Part shown: positions 11,374-21,900 of the stretch, piece after piece | How the letters are laid out: every line of letters starts with the position of its first letter | Numbering within the stretch: the first letter of the stretch is position 1 | NCBI GenBank assembly: GCA_905116865.2 | Contig: CAJHNH020002446.1 | Coordinates: 124,001-188,000 of the forward strand | DNA length: 64,000 nt | From: Candidula unifasciata | Taxonomy: Eukaryota > Mollusca > Gastropoda > Stylommatophora > Geomitridae | Reading direction: 5' to 3' | Program-made: the position numbers and the translations under genes | Notes under the pieces: model-generated | Told to the model about the DNA's origin: nothing | What the model saw: only the letters and a program-made list of their open reading frames with translations | The model's database searches: none

Positions 11374-11386
11374 GTTAATAAGGGAA
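11374..11386 (+). repeat. Right target-site duplication of the full-length LINE
   Basis: GTTAATAAGGGAA, identical to 8138-8150. Confidence 0.9.
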
Positions 11387-11394
11387 TCCTCCTT

Positions 11395-11578
11395 GAGGCA
11401 GATGAAAGTTGTAAACTTGTTAGAAAAAATGGACATTATGTTTTTCAGACATGTCATAAGAAGGATTAGACTTGAGAGTAACTGGCAAGATTGATGGAAA
11501 GAGAGCAAGGGGAAGGCAAAGAGATAAATCCGGGATGGTTTGGCCATACAGATGGGGCAAGACAAGAATGCTGCTTAT
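11395..11578 (+). pseudogene. LINE 3' coding tail fragment
   Basis: The reading is frameshifted, with a CFSDMS-type remnant of the FGHVMR box followed by VTGKIDGKRARGRQRDK. This is the standard order at the C terminus of one of the LINE groups seen here. It is interrupted by stops and too short to classify further. Confidence 0.6.
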
Positions 11579-11822
11579 CCCCGTGTAGGTATCAGGGCCC
11601 TATTATGGGGAAAACAAGAATAGACCTACTGCCTACCCAAAAGCATGTCGTAAGAGTCGACTAATTGGGAGCTTTCTTCGAAGTCGGAGTGCATCTGTCT
11701 GAGAGGCAAGGAACCAACAGTCTGCACACGCAACATTAAGGTTCTGGAACAGGACTGCAGTCCAGAAGTGGACGAACAACCAGAACTTTCCACCAGAGTT
11801 TACAGCTGGTGAATGCAAAGAA
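11579..11822 (+). repeat. Family B repeat, good copy
   Basis: One of the better copies of the family. It reads GGGCCCTATTATGGGGAAAA, then CTGCCTACCCAAAAGCATGT, TTCGAAGTCGGAGTGCATCT, GAGGCAAGGAACCAACAGTC and CCAGAAGTGGACGAACAACC, ending GAATGCAAAGAAAG. The part around the cagatctg/gatgcacac hairpin is deleted relative to other copies. Confidence 0.85.
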
Positions 11823-11825
11823 AGA

Positions 11826-11863
11826 TACCTAATTTATATGAGTGTTTATTGAGTCTGCAGTGT
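11826..11863 (+). repeat. 38-bp block shared exactly with 23033-23070
   Basis: The block from TACCTAATTTATATGAG to GAGTCTGCAGTGT is identical to part of the minus-strand LINE fragment at 22805-23100. It lies immediately after the family B tail. It may be a small LINE remnant or sequence carried along by the SINE-like repeat. Confidence 0.7.
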
Positions 11864-12224
11864 GTAGTGTATATATAAGCAAAAAACTGTGACTTGGTCT
11901 ATTCTGTTCAGGTGGTTGATGAAATGTTTTCCACGGTTATAACCTGTGTTTGTTTTTCGCTCCCATTCATTATTCCCAAATATGTACTTTTCTTGTGCTT
12001 TTTTAGATGGCTTTCCAGTTTATGTCTAACTCCACTTCAACAGATTAGATAAACAGGAGGTCGTTTCTTGTCTTCAGAATTCAGTTCACTGATCATGAAG
12101 ATGTAACTCCTATCCAGTTGCCCCAGTGAAGCTGTTTAAACATCTTTCAACTAAAGACAATTTTTGAATTATCTTTCTCTGTGTGAGTTTCATGGCACTG
12201 TTTATTAAACAAAGAAACAAACAA
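11864..12224. other. No feature recognised
   Basis: AT-rich spacer between two family B copies. I see no exon or repeat in it. Confidence 0.3.
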
Positions 12225-12470
12225 AAAACACCCACTGCCCCTCTATCAAGCATGTAGTTAAAGTGGACTGATTTGGGGTGTTTCCTTCTGAGTTGGAATG
12301 CATCTGGAGAGGTGAGGAACCAACAATTTGTATACAAATAAGCCAGATCTGTAAAATGGGTGTGCAAGCGAGGCTCAAGTTCAGTAACACAGCCAAAGTC
12401 AAGAAATGGACGAACAGCTGGGACATTCCGCTAGAGTTTACAATTTACAGCCTGTGAAATGCAAACATTT
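12225..12470 (+). repeat. Family B repeat, diverged copy
   Basis: Keeps GGAATGCATCTGG, GTGAGGAACCAACAAT, AAGCCAGATCTGTAAAATGG and AAATGGACGAACAGCTGGG in family order. It is older than the copy at 11579. Confidence 0.75.
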
Positions 12471-12599
12471 CACACAAACATTGTCTTTACCATCATATAT
12501 TGATTCTGTACGCTCAGATATTTTTTTTACGGAGAAAAAAGAAATTTACCCACAGCCATAACAATAAATTTTATTAAATTATTATATCAGCTAAAAAAA

Positions 12600-12835
12600 T
12601 TGTCAGCATCTGTGGCTTAGGCTTTGCGTACGAGCTTTGTAATGCCAGGTTTGATCCCAGCTGCAGGTGATTTAGCAGCAGATGGCCTTGCATTGATTTC
12701 GACAGCTGACCATCCAGAAAGTAATGACAAACTAATTAATGTAAAAACAATCTGCCTAGGAAAACCACAACAGCCAACAAATTAAAATGCTGCGACTGGT
12801 TCTGCAACATCCTGTAAAGGATTTGAAACCATCTT
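12600..12835 (+). repeat. Family C tRNA-headed SINE
   Basis: The head has an A-box-like TGTGGCTTAGGC and a B-box-like GGTTTGATCCC. The body then runs GATTTCGACAGCTGACC and CTGCCTAGGAAAACCACAAC and ends GGTTCTGCAACATCCTGTAA. The same order occurs at 43618-43860. Confidence 0.8.
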
Positions 12836-12930
12836 TTTTAAAATAAAAATTGTATTTTCTAATTATTTACATTTACAGTATACTATACATTACCAATAGT
12901 ATTTATTAACAATTACATAATTAATAATTT

Positions 12931-13417
12931 AGGCTATCTTCCGAATAACAGTCCCAAATTATTGAGGTGGAAAATATACCCTAACAGAGCCTCAGTCACG
13001 TGTCAATTGCGCACTTCCGGGGACTATACCGCCACCCCGGAATTGTGATCACAATTCCGGGGGAATTTATCCCGCAACCGCCGAGAGTGACCCTCACTCC
13101 CCTCACGCGGCGTGGATTGGGGCTAAACTAGATGGCTAGGACTCACGAGCAAATAAAATAAAGGAAGCTGCAGGAAATGCAGTAGCTGCTGCTCGTGAGT
13201 CCTAGCCATCTAGTTTAGCCCCAATCCACGCCGCGTAAGCGGCGTGGTCACTCTCAGCGGTGGCGGAAGGTGTCGAGAAAGTTCACAATTTGGCAGTGGC
13301 GGAAGTCGCCGGAAGCTCATTTTAAGACGACGGAACTGCGCAATTGACACGTGACTGAGGCTCTGTTAGAGTATATTTTCCGCCTGGATAATTTAGGACC
13401 ATTATTTGGAAGATAGC
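12931..13417. mobile_element. Foldback MITE with long inverted repeats and 8-bp duplication
   Basis: A 487-bp non-coding element whose ends are inverted copies of each other for about 90 bp (from GGCTATCTTCCGAATAACAG to CACGTGTCAATTGCGCA). It also has a second, perfect 47-bp inverted repeat near its centre. The flanks are AATAATTT (12923-12930) and AATAATCT (13418-13425), an 8-bp duplication with one change. That points to a cut-and-paste transposon of the 8-bp-duplication class, such as hAT, though the termini lack the canonical CAG. The element at 34770-35282 shares its ends. Confidence 0.85.
13105..13236. repeat. Perfect 47-bp inverted repeat with 38-nt loop
   Basis: The arms 13105-13151 and 13190-13236 are exact reverse complements (from ACGCGGCGTGGATTGGGG to ACTCACGAGCA). 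If transcribed it would make a long, fully paired hairpin, the kind of substrate from which siRNA or miRNA-like products can come. It lies inside the MITE. Confidence 0.9.
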
Positions 13418-13479
13418 AATAATCTGTTAACGTACACCGGCTGTAAATCCCAGCAAAAAGAGCTGGTTGTTTATCAAAT

Positions 13480-13690
13480 ACTGGACTTTAGGCTTTATTC
13501 CAGAACCTGAGCTTTGCATGTGCATCCGTTTTACTGATCTGGCTTATTTTTGTATGCAGACTCAGACTACTGGATTGGTCATTGGTTCCTTTCGCCTCTC
13601 GGGCAGATGCACTCTGACTTTGAAGGAGAACCCAATTAGTCGACTCTTACGACATGCTTTTTGGGAAGGCAGCAGGTCTATTGCAGACAT
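13480..13690 (-). repeat. Family B repeat, reverse copy
   Basis: Reads TTCCAGAACCTGAGC, GTGCATCCGTTTTACTGATC, CGGGCAGATGCACTCTGACT and GTCGACTCTTACGACATGC, which is the family in reverse. It begins about 60 bp after the right end of the foldback MITE. Confidence 0.85.
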
Positions 13691-14340
13691 AGAGAACACA
13701 ATCACACACTGGGTTTTGGTCCGACCATCTATCATCCATCATCTTTTCACTACTTACTACTTAGTAAGACTACTAGTACTAGTACTTTCGACTTTCGTTG
13801 TGTCAGTACTGTCAATGAGTTGAGTCTGAGTGTCTGACTGCGACAGTCATCACAACTGACTTCTAAATAAAGAGTTCTCATGCAAAAGTTAATAGAATAA
13901 TTAACGCCGCGGAACATTTTACAATATTCTAAGGTAATGCAATAATATTATTAGGTCCATCTTACAAGAATATTTCGGGAAACTAACTACCATAACTGTT
14001 TTGAATTTTTATTCACATCATGCATGTCGTTTTCTCACGAAACGAAATAAAGGCAAGTTTTGTAAACTAACGTCATTTTTTCATTTCGTTCTTCTACTTC
14101 TTCGTTTCTTTGTATGATCATATTCGACAGCAGACATACTGTGCTGTAGAGTAACTCTTATATTATCTTTCCATCTTGTATTTTTCCATTCCGCTTAGTT
14201 TGAAATTTATTAATACAGATATAACCGCTATATCTTTATCTCCTTCGCAAATCTGTCCAGTAGTCACATGTTGCAGTTTCCTTCTTCTCATGACATGGTC
14301 ACAAAGTGATAACTGTGTGATACATTGAATTTGATTGATT
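13691..14340. other. No feature recognised
   Basis: AT-rich, with a short TACTACTTAGTAAGACTACTAG-like quasi-repeat near 13755. There is a weak LINE-tail resemblance on the minus strand at 14100-14200, too degraded to call. Confidence 0.3.
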
Positions 14341-14344
14341 TGAT

Positions 14345-14890
14345 TTGATTCAAGAACCGACATCACATCACCTGGGGCATTCCCATAGACCCCGACCCCA
14401 TCTTCAGCAGCCAGCGAAAAGTTCCGATACTAATGGTGCCAGTAGTATTCTGATTCAATGTCTGTCTTGCTTTTCCTCTGAGCCTCGAGCATCTGCCAGA
14501 ACATCTCGTCACTTCCCCCTGCATCAGTCTCACCAGACTGTGGTGATCCATCTGCTCCTCCTAGTTAGTCTTTCAATGTACGTACATTTGATCCTAGAGC
14601 ATTGTCCACGTCTGCTTTATTATAAAGTAGCTCAAATTTTATTGACAGAAAATCCTGTCCATGTTCCTGATCCGAGTCTTATCAAGTGATGTAAGTGACG
14701 CCACTCTACGAGTAGGACGCCAGTTTTAATTTTCAGAAGCAAGCTTTGTGAGTCTGTTACAATAATAGCATGTTGAGTTGTTCTGCTTTAGGACCATTGG
14801 AAAGCTACAGCTACTGCCTCCACCTCCATTCTAGTACTGGGTGTAGTGACATTGTACACAAGGCTCTCTGTTTTCAGATTGTGCCATTCA
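14345..14890 (-). pseudogene. 3' end of an RNase H-bearing LINE
   Basis: On the minus strand, 14890-14800 gives an RNase H helix (RMEVEAVAVAFQW). Then 14560-14345 gives a conserved tail (MDHHSLVRLMQGEVTR then GSGSMGMPQVM) ending close to TTCTTGAATCAAATC. The tail is repeated at 24745-24990 with about the same order of words, so this is the 3' terminal part of one LINE family. The coding frame is broken by indels. Confidence 0.6.
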
Positions 14891-14934
14891 CCTTTATAAT
14901 AAAAACCCACTCACTCTTAAATCATCACAAATCA

Positions 14935-15345
14935 ATTATGGGGTGGGGGGCTGAGGTTCCTCGAGGCATGGTGTCCCCTCGAGTGCTGGAGGTTCTGGGT
15001 TCAGACCCTGGTTAAGGCTGTCATTTTTTTCACGTGGACTTCTAGTAATTTCTCTGGTCTCTGGGTTGTAGATCGGACGCCCGTATGTATTGTTGCGTAC
15101 TTTAAAAAAAATGTCCTGCAGCTGGAAATCGAAAAGAGTAGCCTAACGGCCCTACCCGATTAAATTTGGAGTAAACAATGTTCCAAAATTATTTCAGGAT
15201 CCTTGCCCGTGCTACGGAGCTCGTGCACTGCGTTGAGATTATTAGTACTCGGGCTTGGGTTAGAAGTAGAACGGAGCACTTATGGGTTACTATCTTTGTG
15301 CTATTATGCTGATCAGATGTTTAAATAACGGCGTAACCAACATTT
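14935..15345 (+). repeat. Family D tRNA-headed repeat
   Basis: The head carries CTCGAGTGCTGGAGG and a B-box-like GGTTCAGACCC. The body includes GAGTAGCCTAACGGCCCT and AGAACGGAGCACTTATGGGT. The same modules in the same order, inverted, occur at 33800-34330. Confidence 0.75.
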
Positions 15346-15351
15346 TGTCAG

Positions 15352-15485
15352 GGGCCGTAATATAACCCAACGGTTCAACTCGGTTCCCGACAACTCTCCG
15401 TGGGTGATCCTAATCTGCATGTATGTACTTCGTGTCACCTGTGTTTATCGCTCTGTCTGATGTGCCAGTGAGGTAAAACCTCCTT
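15352..15485 (+). repeat. Family E short repeat
   Basis: Starts near GTAATATAACCCAACGG, then TCCGTGGGTGATCCTAATC and TCGTGTCACCTGTG. The related copies are 34376-34505 and 53118-53250. It lies directly downstream of a family D copy here; at 34.4 kb a family D copy is also adjacent but inverted. Confidence 0.7.
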
Positions 15486-15489
15486 ACTT

Positions 15490-17270
15490 AAAAAAAAAGT
15501 CGCTCGGCACGTGATTGCGATGTCCTTTTGGCATCATCTTTCTAACTCCCAAAAACATTCATAGTAATTGCACCGCCTCCTGGTAGCTCTAGATATGGAA
15601 GTCAGTCCCTGGATCGTCAATTTGATTGCAGCAGCAGCGATTTTGTAAGAACGACAGACTGCCTTTAGCCTAGACTTGTGAAGCTCTGAACCCTACAGTT
15701 TCGCACCCTATAGGGCTATTTGATTTGCATTTTTTTTTTTTTTTGGGTGCAGAAAATGATTATTTAAAAGTGTATTTATTAGTACAAAAAGCCACATTAT
15801 AAAAAAAAATATGGTACTGACAATGCGCTGCCTTATTTCAGTATACACACACATACAAGAAATAACATAACCCTTCCCGTTAGTGTGTGGAGATGTATTA
15901 ATGGAAGCACTAGCACATAAAACCCACCACCTTTCTCTGTCTACGACTTGATGAATAAGTGAATGATAACATAGCCCTGTCCATTTCTTGGTAATGTCAT
16001 TCCAGATTCGTCTTTGCCCTCCTCTCCTATGACCCCCTCCCCCTTTCTCTCCCCCCCCCCTTTTCTTCCCCCCATTATTCATTCTTTGCAGTCGAATAAT
16101 GAGTAAAAATAATAAAATAATTCGTTGTATTCTATTTTTGTTGATCAGCTGTATGGCTTTAACTTTCTCGTGGCACCTGGCATTCACAATTTCCTTCTGA
16201 AAACGAAAGAAGCCAAGCAGCCAGTGGGCCACTGCCGTACAACTTGTTTACTTCACCGGTTACACTGTTTATTTATTAATATTAATGTTTCTGTGATGGT
16301 TGCACTCATTTTGCTACTCGTTATCCTTTTGTTAAGTGTCGGTTTAGTAGTTTAAGTCTATATAATTGTATAAACTCCAGCATAGCATAGCAGTTGAGTG
16401 AGTTACAGTACTGACTAGTAGTAGTAGTAGTAGTAGAGAGTACACAACATGTCTGTGGAGCGGAATTTGAAAGTGATACATAATTAAATATCATATCATT
16501 ATCATATTTTGAAAGATGGCAACATTACAACAACAACTTATAAATAAGTACTTTAGTAAAATTATGTAAATTATTTTAAAATAATAATAATTCCCCTTAG
16601 CATAATAATAATATTCCACTTGGAAAGAAGAGAAATAAATCCAAGAGCACCTTATTCAAATATTTAATTATTTACGTCAGTTTTAAGGTCATGCTTACCT
16701 TCTGAAAGGAAATTGTATACTATTAATTTCTACATTCTTGCATTGTATAGGGTTTTATATTGAAGATCTCAAATCGAAAAAATACTGTCAAACTGACTGC
16801 ACTCAATGGTTGCTATGGTAACCAAGATAAACAACGACCATTTTTTTTAAATACATCTAAAACCACAATTTTTATATGTACAGGCTAAATTTTTTCTAAA
16901 TTTATACATTAATAGCCCTTTACAGAATGTTTTTATGGTATCACTTATAATTTCTGTTCTATGTAATTTTTAAAGTGTAGCATATATTTTTAGATAATTT
17001 TTGTGGCTTTCCGACTGATGCACAAAAACTAAACCATAGTTTCATAAACACTTGTATTTGCATAAGTAATACAGTGTTTAATAAGTGTACAAAGTCTGTA
17101 ATAATTTGACAAGCAGTTTTAGAAAAAAATATATCGTAAGCCAAAAAACTGCCAAAATATGAAAACGGAGGACAAAGGCATTTTTGCTTGTTTTATTATA
17201 CTAACAAAATTATTTTCATGATTTAACATGTTATTTTACACAGAAAAAAAAACACTTTCTGGTATTACAC
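15490..17270. other. AT-rich intergenic sequence, no gene recognised
   Basis: Contains poly(T) near 15730, a poly(C)-rich pyrimidine tract at 16030-16072 and a short TAG trinucleotide repeat at 16417-16434. This would be the place to look for 5' exons or the promoter of the Tudor gene. I see no CpG-rich block and no exon whose phase would fit the start at 18275. Confidence 0.4.
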
Positions 17271-17275
17271 GATCA

Positions 17276-17467
17276 TTAGAACAATCCTGCTGCATATGCA
17301 GGAGCTCCCTCTAGGGCCCGTAGTTGATCTTGCCTCTTCAGTTTGGCAGCTCGTACACTATCACGTCTCTTACTTTGCTTGTCCTTCTTATCTGGTAATT
17401 TTAATTTCAGCTTCATAGCAAACGGGTCACCCCATCTTTGCTCCGCTCCTGTACCAACGAAAATCAC
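17276..17467 (-). CDS. Possible Lys/Arg-rich terminal exon, unidentified
   Basis: A minus-strand stretch of about 60 codons ends in a stop at 17276-17278. Its C-terminal peptide is compact and protein-like: GDPFAMKLKLKLPDKKDKQS, then KRRDSVRAAKLKRQDQLRAL, then EGAPAYAAGLF. An acceptor-like TTGGTACAG lies just upstream, but that sequence belongs to a 0.5-kb repeat whose other copy (21429-21913) is not followed by this peptide. It could be the last exon of a small basic protein, or a retrocopied fragment. I do not recognise the protein. Confidence 0.35.
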   Translation of the reverse strand: MIFVGTGAEQRWGDPFAMKLKLKLPDKKDKQSKRRDSVRAAKLKRQDQLRALEGAPAYAAGLF

Positions 17468-17942
17468 ACAGAATGTTCATCACAGCCCCTTGTGGAAAGA
17501 CTGACAAACTGCTCTCTCAGCAAATCTAGCATACACTCGCATTAAAAGCATATGGCAGACATCCAAAGTGCTAACACAAACAGTTGGACGTTAGAAATGC
17601 AGTTCATGATTGATGGTAGCAGAAATCATTAAAAGATCAGCAGTTGCACGCGCGATCAATTTTAATCAAATAATGGCCCCACCAATATTGCGACAACCGG
17701 CATTGCGCCATTTTCTAAATCTACAAATCACACCACCACGTTGGTCAGTCGAAAAACATTCCAAAGGAAATCCGCAGCTCACAGTGTCACACCATGCACT
17801 TAACTCAGGGGCTGGGCAACGAAACTATATACTTCCAGTCTACAAATGGAGCAAAAAAGCAAGGGCCACAGTCAGGCAGAAGCAACAATTTTTGCCTCGG
17901 CTCAAAACAGTAGCAGTGCCTAGTGTTCATTTGGACCTGAAG
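17437..17942 (+). repeat. 0.5-kb duplicated block, copy 1
   Basis: Closely similar along its length to 21429-21913. Both run from TTTGCTCCGCTCC through CACACAGAATGTT, GCTAACACAAACAGT and CACCACCACGTTGGTCA to GACC(T/G)GAAG. Copy 1 has extra bases, for example around 17650-17690. The 146-codon open stretch across it (17610-18047) is not conserved in the other copy, so I do not call it a gene. Read in reverse the block begins with a CTTC(C/A)GGTC motif. Confidence 0.85.
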
Positions 17943-18274
17943 CATTATGTGAGGGTTAATAAACTGTCACCCCAGCAGTACCCTACTATTAGCTGGGGAA
18001 GGGATTTAGGACATTACATCCACCAGCAAGCCTCGCCCCAACAATGACCTGACTGCCTTAGTTAACGACTGTTCACCCAACAGCCATGCAGTTTTTATAC
18101 TTCAAGCTATTTCTAACTCTCTTCTGCATCCTAGATGCTCCGAGTCTCTTTATATGCTGCAGTGTTTTTTCTTTTAAAAAAACTAAGATTATATTCAAAA
18201 GCCCAAGTTAACTCATTATAAAATAGCTAATGCATTAATTGAGTCATTAATTTTATATTGTTGTATTTTCCTAG

Positions 18275-18402
18275 ACAATACTATAATGAATCGAAGTCAG
18301 CGTCGCTTGCAACAGTTGAAGCAGACTGTAAGCATGAAACTTGCTATACTGGAAAAACAGAAAGAGGATATTAAAGAAGTTCTTGATGACTACTCTGCAC
18401 AG
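18275..18402 (+). CDS. Tudor gene exon 1 (first seen)
   Basis: Acceptor TTCCTAG and donor GTAGGA; starts in phase 1 if upstream exons exist, ends in phase 0. It encodes a charged helix beginning MNRSQRRLQQLKQTV and ending EDIKEVLDDYSAQ, consistent with the coiled-coil that follows the B-box in RNF17-like proteins. If ATG 18286 is the true start, the preceding 11 nt are 5' UTR from a spliced leader exon. Confidence 0.7.
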
Positions 18403-18833
18403 GTAGGAAGGTGTATAGTCATTATTGTGCTTTATTAGCACATTTAAGTGTGAAATAATGAATAACAGAGAGGTTTTTGTTTTTGATAAAGTTTTTTTTT
18501 TAAAATCAAATAAGCACTTACAAGTTAGATGAATTCAACTTGTTGAACTTATGTGTGATCAGGAGATCACATTTTAGATGTTCAGTGTTTAATAATGTAA
18601 GTACGAGAATGTACAGTTTATTTGGTAGGTTACCCGCTTGGACTATTACAGGTAAGCAGCTATCCACATACAGAACTATACTGAAATTATGTGTAAGTCT
18701 TCTCTTCCTCCATCTTTTCCTCTTCCTCCTATCTTCTTCCTCATCCTCTTCTTCTTCTTCGCTATCCCCTCTCATGATATTTTTTCTCCTTTTACTGTTC
18801 AATATAACAAGCAGGCAATTAAAAATTTTAAGC

Positions 18834-18907
<74 letters not shown>

Positions 18908-21900
18908 GAACACACTAAACTGACTGCATTAAAAACTCGTTAACATGCTTTCAAGGTACAAAAACAAATCACGCTAAGCATTCTAGAGAACAAACAAATA
19001 AAAGTAATGAGCCATTTCACCTATTTGTATAGCAATTTGGACTCTCTGGTAGATACAACAAAGATAATTTTGATAAGCATTATCAAAGCAGCAACAGTTT
19101 TTAAAAGCCTTAACAAAATATGGAGCCTTAACCTATACAGCTTTAAGACTAAACTACACATCTTCAAATCTAATGTTATTTCAATTCTAACGTATGTCCG
19201 TAAAAGTTAGAGAACCGCCAAAGGTATGGAGCGAAAACTAAATGCATTTGAAAATAAATGTCTGAAAAAAATCATGAATATAGAATGGGATGAATTCAGA
19301 AAGAATGAGGAGATCCGATAAATGTCTGGACAAATACCTGTATCGACTGCAATAAGACAAAGAAGGTGGAGATATATTGGGCACACTCTGAGATTAAATG
19401 AGCAGAGAATTACAAAACAAGCCCTGAAATGGGAACAAATGGTCTTAAAAAAAAAAGAGGACTTCCAAGGAAAACATTAAGAAAAGCTTTATTACAAGAG
19501 GCTAAAAATGCTGGTCTGAACTCCATGTTAGAAATCAAGAGTTGCATTCAGTAGAGCGGAGTGGAGGAATCTTATGCGAGCCCTATGTGGCTCCTATGTT
19601 ATTCAAAGGATTATGATGATGAACCAAGGACTAACAGATGTATTATGAAAAGTCTTATGCCAGTTCGTGTTAACCAGGTTTTACTGTATTTCAAACTCAA
19701 GCAGTTATAGCTCTGTCTATCCCAATATGTTAAGCTTAAAAAGCAATAAATTTTTTGGTCTGGAGTTCAATAGAGGCGCTGTGAAACAGAAATAGTTGAA
19801 CTAATAATCCATGCACACACATGTCTGTGATAGGAGACTGCAAGAACATCATGTCGTCTCTGAAATTACAAAGAAATATATGGTGAGTTGCTTGGTTCTA
19901 AAATAGTTAATTGTGGACTTCTGTGGGGATTTATTCCAGTCCGTGCTCCTAACAAACAAAAAGGTAACTAATCAGGGTGTTTCCTTCGAAGTCGGAGTGC
20001 ATCTGCCTGAGAGTGAAATTTTGACTGCTTCCCAATACTCAGTTAAGGAAATTTTGTGTATTTGTGTGGTTTTGTTTTATTTATGTATGTGCTGATGAAG
20101 GCTCTATAGCTTCAACATTCATGTTTTGTTTGTGTTTGTTATATTGTGAATGTGTGACAGAGATTAAAAGCAGAATAGGTCAAGCGAAAGCTGCATTTCA
20201 GAAAATGAAAAAATATCTTGTGCAATAAATTGCTCTCATTTAATGTCAGAAAGAGGGTTCTAAAATGTTACATAGAACCTGTTCTGCTTTATGGGAGCAA
20301 ATCTTAGAATGTCAGTGAAAAAATTAGGAAGAATTTGGAAGCAACAGAGATGTGGTTTCTGAGACGAATGTTACAAATGTCTTGGACGGCCAGAATAACT
20401 AACAACGATTGCTTGAAAGAAGCTAATGAAAGTAGATATCTGTATACAACAAAAAGAAAAAGACAAACACTGTTCTTTGGCCACATAATGAGAAGAGAGA
20501 CATTGGAGAACATCGTGACAACTAGAAGGATCAGTGGAAAAAGGGTAAGAGGCAGACCAAGAGAGATGATGCTGGATGGGCTGAAACCATGGCATGGAGG
20601 GATATCAAGAGAGCTGTTCCAGGCAGCCAGGGATCCTCATCTATGGAGATGCATGAGCGCCTACGCTAGTTGGCAGAGCACATGATGATATTGTGAAACT
20701 CACTGATCTAATTTTCATTCAGTTTTATATCTGCCTGAGAGGCAAGGAACAAATAGTCTGTGTACAGATAAGCCAGATCTGTTAAACAGATGTACACGCA
20801 AAAACTCGAGAAGTTCTGGAACATGACTAAGGTCTAGAGTTTATTGCTGATGAATGCTAAGAATAAGAAGAAGAACCCGTCTCATTTTTCTGGATTATGC
20901 TCAACTTTTTTTCAGTGACAACTGAAATATTTATTTTCTCAGTGTTTCACATTATTTGATTCTGACCTAACCTGCCACACATGATTATGCAAATAAAAAT
21001 CTCACTCTTTCTTCTCAGGTTGTGGCAAAAGTTGAACTCCGGCTCGGCAATGAATTAGACCTTCTACAAAATCCAGAACTGTGCCATGAAATCATTCAGA
21101 ATCTCGATAAGGCCTCACAAGTGTTCACTGATGTAGCCATCAATCTGGATTCAGTTCTTGGTAATCTGAAATCAGTGTTGGTTATCTGAACACTTTGCTT
21201 TTTTTTTTTTAAGCTGATATATGCCAGTATAAATGTTGTTGGCACTGTCTTTCCAGACTAGTGTTATATTATGCTATAGGAAGGTGCGAGAATCACAGTG
21301 CTTGGCGATGTTGCATGTGACAAGTAAGACCTGCTTATGTTAAGAAATGTCTTCTATAATTAGTGCATTGGATTTGATGACTGTTGTTGCCATAGCATGT
21401 ATTTAGTCTGGTAGTCTAGTAGTCTTACTTTGCTCCGCTCCCGTGCCAACGAAAAACACACAGAATGTTTATCACAGTCCCTTGTGAAAGATTGACAGAC
21501 TGCTGTCTCTGCATATCTAGCATACACACGCATTAAAGCATACAGTAGCCATCCGAAGTGCTAACACAAACAGTCCGACATTAGAAATGCAGTTCATCAT
21601 TGATGGTAGCAGAAGTCACCAATAGATCAGTAGTTGCCCACATTTGAGCACCACTAACATTGCGACAGCCGACATCGCACCATGTTCTGAATCTACAATT
21701 CGCACCACCACGTTGGTCACAGTCGAAAAAACATTCCAAATGTAATCCGCAGCTCTCAGTGTCATACCATGCATTCAACTCAGAAGCTGGGCGACGAAAC
21801 TATATCCAGTCTACAAATGGAGCAAAAATGCAATCTGCCACCGTCCGACAGAAGCAAACAATTTGCCTCGAGTCCAAACAGTGCCCCCGCCTAGCGTCCA

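Noticed and set aside
17610..18047. A 145-codon ORF on the plus strand
   Set aside because: It lies in the duplicated block, is not open in the second copy, and shows no domain.
18518..18943. Proline-rich or glycine-rich proteins around 18.5-18.9 kb
   Set aside because: They come from the poly(C) tract and adjacent pyrimidine-rich intron; no phase-matched splice sites.
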